A DNA stretch of 64,000 nucleotides from Mycobacterium sp. DL99 (GTDB lineage Bacteria; Actinomycetota; Actinomycetes; Mycobacteriales; Mycobacteriaceae). The position numbers and the translations under genes are program-made. The notes beneath the pieces were generated by a model, which was given only the letters and a program-made list of their open reading frames with translations, searched no databases and was not told the origin of the DNA. The stretch spans positions 1,960,683-2,024,682 of the forward strand of contig NZ_SJOM01000007.1 in NCBI RefSeq assembly GCF_004762045.1, given 5' to 3'. Positions 33,491-41,398 of this stretch are shown here, piece after piece (position 1 is the stretch's first letter; each line of letters begins with the position of its first letter).

Positions 33491-35614
33491 ATGGACCGCA
33501 TGCCGTTGGAGGCTCCCTCGCCCGCGCTGGGCGATCTGGATGATGAGCAGCGGGAGGCCGTCCTGGCCGCCCGCGGCCCGGTCTGTGTGCTGGCCGGCGC
33601 GGGTACCGGCAAGACCCGTACCATCACCCGCCGGATCGCGCACCTGGTGGCCGGCGGTCACGTCGCGCCCAGCCAGGTGCTCGCGGTGACGTTCACCGCG
33701 CGGGCCGCCGGCGAGATGCGGGGCCGGTTGCGGCTACTGGGCCAGGAGTCCGGGGTGAACACCGCTGCGGTGCAGGCGGTGACGTTCCACGCCGCGGCGC
33801 GCAGGCAATTGCAGTACTTCTGGCCGCGTCTGGTCGGCGACACCGGGTGGGAGCTGCTCGACAGCAAGTTCGCCGTGGTCGCGCAGGCCGCGAACCGGGC
33901 CGGGATGCAGACCAGTACCGACGACGTCCGTGACCTGGCCGGTGAAATCGAGTGGGCCAAGGCGTCTTTGATCACCCCGGAGGCCTACGGCACCGCGGTG
34001 GCCAAGGTCGGGCGGGACATCCCGTTCGATGCCGCGAAGGTCGCGGCCGTCTACTCGGGGTACGAGGCACTCAAGGCCCGCCGGGACGGCTCGGCGCTGT
34101 TGGATTTCGATGATCTGCTGCTGCACACCGCTGCGGCCATCGAGAACGACGCGGCGGTCGCCCAGGAGTTCCGCGACCGCTACCGCTGCTTCGTCGTCGA
34201 CGAGTATCAGGACGTCACGCCCCTGCAGCAGCGGGTGCTCGACGCCTGGCTGGGGGAGCGCGACGACCTCACCGTGGTCGGTGATGCGAACCAGACGATC
34301 TATTCGTTCACCGGGGCCACCCCCCGTTTCCTGTTGGACTTCTCGCGGCGCTTCCCCGACGCCGCGGTGGTGCGGCTGGAACGTGACTATCGCTCCACGC
34401 CGCAGGTGGTGTCGTTGGCCAACCGGGTGATCGCGGCCGCACGCGGCCGGATGGCCGGCAGCAAGCTGCATCTGGTGGGCCAGCGTGACGCTGGTCCCGA
34501 GCCGTCGTTCTCCGAGTATCCCGACGAGGTGGCCGAGGCCAAAGCCGTGGCCAGGTCGATCAAGAAGCTGATCGAAAACGGAACGGAGCCGGCCGAAATC
34601 GCGGTGCTCTACCGGATCAACGCGCAGTCGGAGGTGTACGAGGAGGCGCTCACCGAGGCTGGGATCGCCTTCCAGGTGCGCGGCGGTGAGGGCTTCTTCA
34701 GCCGTCAGGAGATCCGTCAGGCGCTGGTGGCCATGCAGCGCTTCGCCGAGCGTGACATTCCCGAAGACAACCTGCCCGCACTGGTGCGTGAGCTGCTGGA
34801 GCCGCTCGGCTTGACCGCCGAACCGCCGGCCGGCACCAAGGCTCGCGAGCGCTGGGAGGCGTTGACGGCGTTGGCCGAGTTGGTCGACGAGGAGGTTGCG
34901 CTGCGCCCGGAGCTGGATCTGCGGGCACTGGTCGCCGAGCTGCGTCAGCGGGCCGACTCGCGACATCCACCGGTGGTGCAGGGCGTGACGTTGGCATCGC
35001 TGCATGCGGCGAAGGGCCTGGAGTGGGACGCGGTGTTCCTGGTCGGCCTGGCTGACAACACGCTGCCGATCTCGCATGCGCTCGCACACGGGCCCGACAG
35101 CGAGCCGGTGGAGGAGGAGCGCCGCCTGCTCTATGTCGGGGTGACCCGGGCCCGGGTGCACCTGGGCCTGAGCTGGGCGCTGGCCCGCACTCCAGGCGGG
35201 CGCCAAGGCCGTCGGCCGTCGCGGTTCCTCAACGGCATCGCACCGCAACTGCAGAATTCGGCCGGTTCGGGGCCGGATCGGACGCGTCGTCAACGCGGCC
35301 CGGCGCCGCGCTGCCGGGTGTGCAATGCCGCCTTGTCGACGCCGCCTGCGATCATGTTGCGCCGCTGCGAAACCTGTCCGTCGGACCTGGATGAGGAGCT
35401 GCTCGCCGAGCTCAAGGACTGGCGGCTGCGCGTCTCCAAGGAGATGAAAGTGCCGGCCTATGTGGTGTTCACCGACAACACGCTGATCGCGATCGCTGAG
35501 TCGATGCCGGCAGACGAGGCCGCGCTGGTGGCGCTCCCAGGAATCGGTGCGCGCAAGCTCGAGCAGTACGGCCCGGACGTTCTCGAGTTGGTCCGCGGCC
35601 GCCAAAATTCGTAA
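33491..35614 (+). CDS. uvrD2: ATP-dependent DNA helicase UvrD2
   Basis: A 707-residue SF1A helicase. Walker [11 protein letters not shown] (about residues 36-42), Walker [11 protein letters not shown] (about 236), motif [16 protein letters not shown], motif IV-type RINAQSE, motif [11 protein letters not shown], and motif [15 protein letters not shown]. The tetracysteine domain specific to UvrD2 is CRVCN and CETC (about 607 and 625), and a C-terminal HRDC domain ends the protein (residues 640-705, [13 protein letters not shown]). In M. smegmatis UvrD2 is essential; the helicase and the Cys domain are characterised. ATG at 33500 is an alternative start. Counterpart of Rv3198c; whiB7 follows. 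Confidence 0.95.
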   Translation: MDRMPLEAPSPALGDLDDEQREAVLAARGPVCVLAGAGTGKTRTITRRIAHLVAGGHVAPSQVLAVTFTARAAGEMRGRLRLLGQESGVNTAAVQAVTFHAAARRQLQYFWPRLVGDTGWELLDSKFAVVAQAANRAGMQTSTDDVRDLAGEIEWAKASLITPEAYGTAVAKVGRDIPFDAAKVAAVYSGYEALKARRDGSALLDFDDLLLHTAAAIENDAAVAQEFRDRYRCFVVDEYQDVTPLQQRVLDAWLGERDDLTVVGDANQTIYSFTGATPRFLLDFSRRFPDAAVVRLERDYRSTPQVVSLANRVIAAARGRMAGSKLHLVGQRDAGPEPSFSEYPDEVAEAKAVARSIKKLIENGTEPAEIAVLYRINAQSEVYEEALTEAGIAFQVRGGEGFFSRQEIRQALVAMQRFAERDIPEDNLPALVRELLEPLGLTAEPPAGTKARERWEALTALAELVDEEVALRPELDLRALVAELRQRADSRHPPVVQGVTLASLHAAKGLEWDAVFLVGLADNTLPISHALAHGPDSEPVEEERRLLYVGVTRARVHLGLSWALARTPGGRQGRRPSRFLNGIAPQLQNSAGSGPDRTRRQRGPAPRCRVCNAALSTPPAIMLRRCETCPSDLDEELLAELKDWRLRVSKEMKVPAYVVFTDNTLIAIAESMPADEAALVALPGIGARKLEQYGPDVLELVRGRQNS

Positions 35615-35637
35615 AGATCGCGCCAAAACCGCAGGTA

Positions 35638-35676
35638 GAAAATAGGTTGTGCGAATTGGCTGTTAGGCTTTAGCCT
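35638..35676 (+). promoter_or_regulatory. Probable whiB7 promoter with AT-rich element
   Basis: -35 TTGTGC (35647-35652) and -10 TAGCCT (35671-35676) with an 18-base spacer. GAAAATA lies 3 bases upstream of the -35, as in the known self-activated WhiB7-SigA promoter, where the AT-hook of WhiB7 binds an AT-rich stretch next to the -35. The assignment is from pattern and position. Confidence 0.55.
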
Positions 35677-35719
35677 CGTAACACAGCTCTGGTGACGAGA
35701 CGGAAGGAGGGTGCCCGCA

Positions 35720-35938
35720 ATGGATAACAACATCGAATTCAGCGGTGTAGCGGTTGCTGGCATGCCGTCGTCCGTGTTCGCCGTCGCCGCTGCCGCGGTT
35801 TCCCCGGCAGCTCGCCGGTACGCCGCACCCGCTGCCCCCGCCGCCGGATGGCTGGCCGCCGCTGCTGCTATTGCACCGCAGCATAAGCGCCGCCCCGCCG
35901 CCGCGACTGGCGCGTCCGTGGATCGGAGCCCCTACTAG
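35720..35938 (+). CDS. Leader ORF (uORF) of whiB7
   Basis: A 72-codon ORF between the whiB7 promoter and terminator: MDNNIEFSGVAVAGMPSSVF, then an Ala/Pro-rich part ending in GASVDRSPY. ATG 35720 is 9 bases after GGAAGGAGG; an in-frame GTG at 35711 is too close to that site. Translation of this leader is known in mycobacteria to sense ribosome-targeting antibiotics: normal translation lets the terminator form, stalling prevents it. The last codons (35914-35921, GTCCGTGG) are complementary to the left terminator arm, which fits this mechanism. The peptide itself is probably not functional. Confidence 0.8.
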   Translation: MDNNIEFSGVAVAGMPSSVFAVAAAAVSPAARRYAAPAAPAAGWLAAAAAIAPQHKRRPAAATGASVDRSPY

Positions 35939-35961
35939 GTAGAGCTCCCATCACAGCCAAA

Positions 35962-36005
35962 TGGCCACGGACCCGCAGTCAATCGGATCCGTGGCCAATT
36001 TTTTT
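35962..36005 (+). terminator. Intrinsic terminator/attenuator in the whiB7 leader
   Basis: TGGCCACGGACCC (35962-35974) pairs with GGATCCGTGGCCA (35985-35997) with one mismatch (13-position stem, 10-base loop), followed by seven T (35999-36005). CCACGGAC in the left arm can instead pair with GTCCGTGG at 35914-35921 inside the end of the leader ORF, giving an antiterminator. Confidence 0.85.
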
Positions 36006-36097
36006 GGGAGTCGTTCTCCACCCCCAGAAACCTGGTCGCAGATCCATCGAAAGACAGATCGCAACAAACTACGACCAGGAAGTAGGGGGATAAGCAC

Positions 36098-36409
36098 ATG
36101 TCCATTGCGATGACCGCTCCGGAGGTGAGCGTCGCGCCGTTGACATGCGAGGAGCGGCTGCCGGCGGTGCCGTGCCACATCGGGAATCCCGACCTGTGGT
36201 TCGCCGAGAGCCCAGTCGATCTGGAGCAGGCCAAGGCACTGTGCGCGGATTGCCCGATCCGCAACGCGTGCCTGGCCGCCGCGCTGGAACGACAGGAGCC
36301 GTGGGGCGTTTGGGGCGGCGAGATCCTCGACCGCGGAAGCATCGTGGCCCGTAAGCGGCCGCGTGGGCGTCCGCGTAAGAACGCCGCGGGTAACCCGGCC
36401 GCCGCGTGA
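36098..36409 (+). CDS. whiB7: WhiB7 antibiotic-resistance regulator
   Basis: A 103-residue Wbl protein. The four Fe-S cluster ligands are Cys26, Cys49, Cys52 and Cys58 (CHIG..., CADCPIRNAC), followed by the turn EPWGVWGGE that contacts SigA region 4. The C-terminal AT-hook is RGRPRK (about residues 88-93). WhiB7 binds SigA and activates intrinsic resistance genes (macrolide, tetracycline, aminoglycoside defence). An extra Cys17 lies near the N-terminus. ATG at 36098 follows AGGGGGATAAG. Regulated by the leader ORF/attenuator upstream and probably by itself. Counterpart of Rv3197A. Confidence 0.97.
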   Translation: MSIAMTAPEVSVAPLTCEERLPAVPCHIGNPDLWFAESPVDLEQAKALCADCPIRNACLAAALERQEPWGVWGGEILDRGSIVARKRPRGRPRKNAAGNPAAA

Positions 36410-36424
36410 TACCTGAAGACACCG

Positions 36425-36455
36425 ACGGCGCCGAGTGCGAGACACTCGGCGCCGT
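36425..36455. terminator. Perfect 13-bp hairpin between convergent whiB7 and ABC1 kinase genes
   Basis: ACGGCGCCGAGTG, loop CGAGA, CACTCGGCGCCGT. There is no T-run on either side, so it is a hairpin-only terminator of the mycobacterial type, serving both convergent genes. Confidence 0.75.
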
Positions 36456-36488
36456 TCGGTCCTTCGGCGTGCAGCGAAATCCGTTGCG

Positions 36489-37823
36489 CTAGGCCGCTTC
36501 CTCGGCGAAACCCGGAACCAGTTCGGTGGCAATGGCTTTCACCGGCACATGGGCATCGAGCTGGCAGCACATCGCGATCGTCGAGGCGATCACACGCAGC
36601 GGGATGGCCAGGTTCGGCGGCAGGTCGAGCTGTCGGGCCGTCTTGATCTGGGCCACCCAGTTGTCCATCTGGCCGGCCGCCATCTTCTGGATCCACCGGC
36701 GGTTGTAATGGAAGACGTCGACCTCGATCGGCTCGACGTACTGGCGCAACATGTCGTCGACTTCCTCGATCGAAACCTGTTGTCCCTTCTGGATGAAACC
36801 GGCTTCCTCCATGGTGGGCAGCAGGTCGTCGTAGTTCTTGTCCCGGGCCAGCCGGATGCATTCGCCCAAGGAGGTCGGGAAGCCGTCGGGCAGCGGTGCG
36901 ACCGCGCCGAAGTCGATGACGCCCATCCGCCCGTCGGGCAGCAGCATGAAATTCCCGGGGTGGGCATCGCCGTGCATCATCTGCAGCCGCTTGGGCGCGT
37001 CGAAGGTGAGTTCGGACAACCGGGTGCCCATCAGGTCGCGCTGTTCGGGGGTGCCCTCGCGGATGATCACCGACATCGGGATGCCATCCATCCATTCGGC
37101 GATGACGACCTTCGGTGCGCTGGCGACGATCGCTGGGACGCAGAAGTGCGGATCGTCGCGGTAAGCCTTGGCGAACGCACGCTGATTCTCGGCCTCAAGC
37201 CGGTAGTCCAGCTCCATGTCGGTGCGTTCGATCAACTCGTCGACGATGCCCTGGATGTCGATGCCGGGGGCCAGCTGCTTGAACACGCCGACCAGACGCT
37301 GGATCGTCTTGAGGTCGGCGCGCAGTGCTTCGTCGGCGCCGGGGTACTGGATCTTGACGGCCACCTCACGCCCGTCGGACCAGACCGCCTTGTGCACCTG
37401 ACCGATGCTGGCCGAGGCCACCGGGGTGTCGTCGAACGAGGTGAACCGGTCGCGCCATTTGGTGCCGAGCTGCGCATCGAGCACTCGGTGCACCTTGGGG
37501 GCCGGCAGCGGCGGAGCTTCTCGCTGCAATTTGGTCAACGCCTCGCGATACGGCTTGCCGTACTGCTCGGGGATGGCCGCCTCCAGCACGGACAGCGCCT
37601 GGCCGACCTTCATCGCCCCGCCCTTGAGCTCCCCGAGCACGGCGAACAATTGTTGAGCGGCTTTGTCCATCAATTCGGCAGTGACTTCGTCCTTGGACTT
37701 GCCGGTCAGACGCTTGCCGAAGCCCAGCGCTGCCCGTCCCGCCATGCCGCCGGCCAGGCCGGCGAGCTTCGCATTCCGTGCGACGCTTCCCCGTTTGATG
37801 TCGGTCACCAGACCATCATCCAT
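36489..37823 (-). CDS. ABC1/AarF (UbiB) family atypical kinase (Rv3197-like)
   Basis: A 444-residue ABC1/UbiB protein-kinase-like protein. It has the family KxGQ motif (GGAMKVGQALS), the Ala-rich loop ASASIGQVHKAV, lysine in VAVKIQYPG, ELDYRLEAENQRAF, catalytic loop MMHGDAHPGNFMLL and metal motif VIDFGAVAP. UbiB-type proteins support quinone/isoprenoid metabolism with unusual ATPase or kinase activity; the mycobacterial target is not known. ATG at 37823 gives MDDGLVTDIKRGS, matching the family length. In M. tuberculosis Rv3197 has been linked to macrolide resistance via whiB7 control; here it is convergent to whiB7. Confidence 0.9.
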   Translation of the reverse strand: MDDGLVTDIKRGSVARNAKLAGLAGGMAGRAALGFGKRLTGKSKDEVTAELMDKAAQQLFAVLGELKGGAMKVGQALSVLEAAIPEQYGKPYREALTKLQREAPPLPAPKVHRVLDAQLGTKWRDRFTSFDDTPVASASIGQVHKAVWSDGREVAVKIQYPGADEALRADLKTIQRLVGVFKQLAPGIDIQGIVDELIERTDMELDYRLEAENQRAFAKAYRDDPHFCVPAIVASAPKVVIAEWMDGIPMSVIIREGTPEQRDLMGTRLSELTFDAPKRLQMMHGDAHPGNFMLLPDGRMGVIDFGAVAPLPDGFPTSLGECIRLARDKNYDDLLPTMEEAGFIQKGQQVSIEEVDDMLRQYVEPIEVDVFHYNRRWIQKMAAGQMDNWVAQIKTARQLDLPPNLAIPLRVIASTIAMCCQLDAHVPVKAIATELVPGFAEEAA

Positions 37824-37865
37824 GACTCGGCCGCACCGCCCACACCCAACTGGCAACAATCGTTT

Positions 37866-38714
37866 TCAACATGGGCAGTCGGGGTGCCGGGACCAGCGCC
37901 GCGCGACGATCGAGTAGCCCTCGATATCGAGTTCGAGGGTGGTGTTCAGCGTCGGCGGTGCCTCGGGCGCCGGCTGGTCGTCACCGGTGTGCCCGACAGC
38001 CCGGATCACCAGGTCCACCTGGTGCATCGCCAACGCCGCGGTGGCGAGGATGGTCGCCCGGCCGGCACTGCCGACTGCGCCCCGGAGTTGGGTGGCCACG
38101 GCCGGCCACGCCGCATCGCGATCGGTGCGGTGCAGGTCGGCGCAATGCAGGCAACTCGTCAGCCCTGGGATCACCAGCGGCCCCACCAATCCGGCGCCAT
38201 CGCGGACACACACCGACAGGTGGGCGATGCCGTCATGATGCAGGTCCTGCAGAAGCCGTGGGTCGGTGATCTGATCGTCGGCCAGCACCACCAGGTCAGT
38301 GGAGGCTGCCACGTTCCTGCTGTGCGGGTTCGTGCTCCGCCTCACCTTCGCGCCCGAACAGCGCAGGCCGTTGGCCAGTAGATCTGACAGGGGTCCACGG
38401 CCGTGGACGCGGATGGAGGCCGAGCGGGGCCGCCGAGAGCCCGCGCCCGCCGTCGTTGTGAGCATTCCCGTCTCGGTCAGCGCATCGAGCAGCTCATCGA
38501 TGGCCGCGGTGTCACCGAATGATTCTGTGGCCGTGAGCAATTCGTCCCGGGTGGCCCCTGCCTGCAGTGTGCGCAGCAGTTCGGCCAGTTGTGGCTGGGT
38601 CATCCCGTCCGGGGGACGGACCAGCATCGCGCGCCGCGGGTCCCAGCCCAGCTGAACCGCCTCGTCGGGACGCAGCAGGATCGGCCTGCCTGCGGCGAGC
38701 ACATAGCGCGACAT
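37866..38714 (-). CDS. ThiF-like cyclodehydratase-domain protein (Rv3196-like)
   Basis: A 282-residue protein. N-terminal 90 residues form a winged-helix-like domain (PQLAELLRTLQAGATRDELL) reminiscent of the peptide-clamp region of TOMM cyclodehydratases. Residues about 100-280 are a degenerate E1/ThiF fold with the zinc tetracysteine CLHCADLHR and DCPC at the very end. It corresponds to the 'cyclodehydratase domain' family (TIGR03882-like) found singly in actinobacteria. No YcaO, dehydrogenase or precursor peptide is nearby, so it is not part of an evident azole-peptide cluster. The nucleotide-binding loop is not convincing. Function unknown. Confidence 0.75.
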   Translation of the reverse strand: MSRYVLAAGRPILLRPDEAVQLGWDPRRAMLVRPPDGMTQPQLAELLRTLQAGATRDELLTATESFGDTAAIDELLDALTETGMLTTTAGAGSRRPRSASIRVHGRGPLSDLLANGLRCSGAKVRRSTNPHSRNVAASTDLVVLADDQITDPRLLQDLHHDGIAHLSVCVRDGAGLVGPLVIPGLTSCLHCADLHRTDRDAAWPAVATQLRGAVGSAGRATILATAALAMHQVDLVIRAVGHTGDDQPAPEAPPTLNTTLELDIEGYSIVARRWSRHPDCPC

Positions 38715-38775
38715 GCGATGACTCTGCCACGGCGGCGCTGACCGCCGTTTCAGTTATCCACAGGCCGTGCGGGGG

Positions 38776-40182
38776 TCAATTGCCGCCGTCGCCACCTTTG
38801 TCGCGGCCCTCGCCCTGCTCCTTCTCCAGGTCGGCGATGGCCTGTTCGAAGGCACTGTCGAGGCCGCTGGTGTCGCCGCCGATCATCCGGTCGATGAAGC
38901 CGGCCGGCTCGTCGAGATCGGCCGCGCTCGGCAGCAGGTCGGGGTGCTGCCACACACCGTCTCGGGCGTCGGTGCCGACCGCTTCGGTCAGCCGCTCCCA
39001 CAGCACCGCGGCCTCACGCATCTTGCGGGGGCGCAGTTCCAGGCCGACGAGCGTCGCGAAGGTCTGTTCGGCCGGCCCGCCGGTGGCGCGCCGCCTGCGC
39101 AGCGTCTCGGCCAGTGCCGAGGTGCCGGGGATGCGTTCGCCCAGTGCTGCGGTGACGACGGTCTGCACCCAGCCCTCGACCAGCGCGAGCAGGGTTTCCA
39201 GCCGCTCCAGGGCGGCTTCCTGCTCCGGGGTGGCTTTCGGTTCGAAGATGCCTTGGTTGAGCAGTTGCTCCATCTCCGACGGGTCGCCGAGGGAGGTGGG
39301 GTTGAAGCCGCGGGCGAAGTCTTCGATGCCGGTCATGTCGACCTTCATGCCCTTGGCGAAGGCCTCGACCGCACCGAGCAGCTGGCTGGACAGCCACGGC
39401 ACGTGGCTGAACAGCCGATGATGCGCGGCCTCACGGGCGGCCAGGAAGGTCAGGATCTCGCTGCGCGGACGCTCCAGCCCCTCTGTCAGCGATTCGATCG
39501 CCTCGGGCATGAGGGCCGCGACGCCCTTGGGGCCCAGCGGCAGGCCGATATCGGTGGAGGTCAACACCTCGCGGGACAGCTTGCCCAGCGCCTGGCCCAG
39601 CTGGGAGCCGAACGCCATGCCGCCCATCTGCGACATCATCGCCAGCAGCGGACCGGCCATGCTCTTGGCCTCCTCGGGGAGCGCCGAGGCCCACACCGAG
39701 GAGATCTGCTCGGCCACCGGGTCACACAACCGCTTCCAGGTGTCCAGCGTGTTGTCCAGCCAGTCGCTGGGAGTCCACGCCACCGATCGGGTGGTGCCCG
39801 CGGGCAGCGGGGTGACCCCGTCGAGCCAGGTCTCGGCCAACCGCACCGCGTCGGCGACTGCGCCGGTGGTCTTTTCCGACACGGGGGCGACGAACCCGAT
39901 CGAATTGGATGCCAGCTGCCGGGCCAGGTCGTAGTTCACCGGACCGGATTGTTTGCCGCCGGCCATCGCGTTGCCTGCGCCGCTGAACATCTCGCCGAGC
40001 TTGGTGAAGATCTGCCCGAGGTCGCCCATGTCGAAGTTGGCTCCGCCCATGCCGAAACCGAACGGATCCGAGCCCGGACCTGGTCCGGAGTTGCCGGAAC
40101 CGGACCCCGAATCGGGGTCCTTCTTGTCTTTGTCTCGGTCGGGGTCATTCCCGGCGGAGAAGCCGAAGGGCAGGTCAGCCAT
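38776..40182 (-). CDS. Zinc-dependent metalloprotease-like hydrolase (DUF2342; Rv3195-like)
   Basis: A 468-residue protein. The N-terminal region is Gly/Pro/Asp-rich (MADLPFGFSAGNDPDRDKDK), then it is helical. The central AREAAHHRLFSHVPWLSSQL (HHxxxxH-type cluster) matches the putative zinc site of the actinobacterial DUF2342/'zinc-dependent metalloprotease' family. It may be a cytoplasmic peptidase; activity is not shown. Start is uncertain: ATG 40182 (MADLPFGFS) fits homologues, while ATG 40200 adds MSTVMG. It is divergent from the PDZ-Lon protease gene and may be functionally linked to it. Confidence 0.8.
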   Translation of the reverse strand: MADLPFGFSAGNDPDRDKDKKDPDSGSGSGNSGPGPGSDPFGFGMGGANFDMGDLGQIFTKLGEMFSGAGNAMAGGKQSGPVNYDLARQLASNSIGFVAPVSEKTTGAVADAVRLAETWLDGVTPLPAGTTRSVAWTPSDWLDNTLDTWKRLCDPVAEQISSVWASALPEEAKSMAGPLLAMMSQMGGMAFGSQLGQALGKLSREVLTSTDIGLPLGPKGVAALMPEAIESLTEGLERPRSEILTFLAAREAAHHRLFSHVPWLSSQLLGAVEAFAKGMKVDMTGIEDFARGFNPTSLGDPSEMEQLLNQGIFEPKATPEQEAALERLETLLALVEGWVQTVVTAALGERIPGTSALAETLRRRRATGGPAEQTFATLVGLELRPRKMREAAVLWERLTEAVGTDARDGVWQHPDLLPSAADLDEPAGFIDRMIGGDTSGLDSAFEQAIADLEKEQGEGRDKGGDGGN

Positions 40183-40273
40183 ACCCATAACGGTACTCAT
40201 GCCCGGGTGCCCGGGTGTGGCTGTGGGTCACGCTGTGGGTGAACATGGCGGCAAAGGCTTTACTGTGGGCGGC

Positions 40274-41302
40274 GTGAACAGGCGGATTTTGACGCTGCTG
40301 GTTGCGCTGGTGCCGATCGTGGCGTTCGGCGTGCTGCTGTCGGTGGTGACGGTGCCCTTCGTCTCATTGGGTCCCGGTCCGACCTTCAACACCCTCGGGG
40401 AGGTCGAGGGCAAGCAGGTGGTCGACATCCACGGACCCGACGCTGACGTGCACCCCACCTCGGGGCATCTGAACATGACCACGGTGTCCCAGCGCGACGG
40501 CCTGACTCTGGGACAGGCGATGGCGTTGTGGATGTCGGGCCGTGAACAGCTGGTCCCGCGCGACCTGGTGTACCCGCCGGACAAGTCCAAGAACGAGATC
40601 GACGAGGCCAACAACTCCGACTTCAAGAAGTCCGAGGACAGCGCCGAGTACGCGGCGCTGTCCTTCCTGAAGTACCCGGTGGCGGTGACCGTGCAGAGCG
40701 TTACCGACCCCGGTCCTTCGGCGGGCAAGCTGCGCGACGGCGACGCGATCGACGGGGTGAACGGCATTCCGGTGGCCAACCTCGACGAGTTCCAGGCCAT
40801 CTTGAAGAAGACCAAGCCGGGTGACCAGCTGGTGATCGACTTCCGCCGCAAGAATGCGCCGCCCGGGGTCGCGACCATCACGCTCGGCGACAACCCCGAC
40901 CGGGACTACGGATTCCTCGGCGTCGGCGTGCTCGACGCCCCGTGGGCGCCGTTCGACATCGACTTCAACCTGGCCAACATCGGCGGCCCGTCGGCGGGGC
41001 TGATGTTCAGCCTGGCGGTCGTCGACAAGCTGACCACCGGTGACCTCAACGATGGCAAGTTCATCGCCGGCACCGGAACCATCACCGGCGACGGAAAGGT
41101 CGGGTCCATCGGCGGCATCACGCACAAGATGCAGGCCGCCAAGGAGGCCGGGGCAAGCGTGTTCCTGGTGCCCGCCGACAACTGCACCGAGGCGCGCTCG
41201 GCGCCCCAGGACGGCATGGATTTGGTGAAGGTGGACACGCTGACCCAGGCGGTCGACGCGTTGCACACGATTTCTGCCGGTGGCGAACCACCTCGCTGCT
41301 AG
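40274..41302 (+). CDS. PDZ-domain Lon-like serine protease (Rv3194c-like)
   Basis: A 342-residue membrane-anchored protease. N-terminal helix ILTLLVALVPIVAFGVLLSVV (residues 5-25), a PDZ domain (about 138-215: SAGKLRDGDAIDGVNGIPV), and a C-terminal Lon proteolytic domain with Ser240 in GGPSAGLMFSL and Lys285 in GGITHKMQAA, the Ser-Lys dyad. The AAA motor of Lon is absent, so it likely acts without ATP on exported or membrane substrates. GTG at 40274. Counterpart of Rv3194c. Confidence 0.9.
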   Translation: MNRRILTLLVALVPIVAFGVLLSVVTVPFVSLGPGPTFNTLGEVEGKQVVDIHGPDADVHPTSGHLNMTTVSQRDGLTLGQAMALWMSGREQLVPRDLVYPPDKSKNEIDEANNSDFKKSEDSAEYAALSFLKYPVAVTVQSVTDPGPSAGKLRDGDAIDGVNGIPVANLDEFQAILKKTKPGDQLVIDFRRKNAPPGVATITLGDNPDRDYGFLGVGVLDAPWAPFDIDFNLANIGGPSAGLMFSLAVVDKLTTGDLNDGKFIAGTGTITGDGKVGSIGGITHKMQAAKEAGASVFLVPADNCTEARSAPQDGMDLVKVDTLTQAVDALHTISAGGEPPRC

Positions 41303-41398
41303 ACCGCACGCAGCCCGTGGATGGCTAGAGTTATAGAAAATCGGGCGGCCCCATCGGGCATGTCACGAGTCCACCGAGGCTGAAACGGGAGTTCACGA

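Noticed and set aside
36435..38381. 648-codon plus-strand frame antisense to the ABC1 kinase and cyclodehydratase-like genes
   Set aside because: The sense strand has clear kinase-fold and zinc motifs; the antisense product has none.
38767..40242. 491-codon plus-strand frame antisense to the DUF2342 gene
   Set aside because: No recognisable domain, Gly/Gln/His-rich; shadow of the real minus-strand gene.
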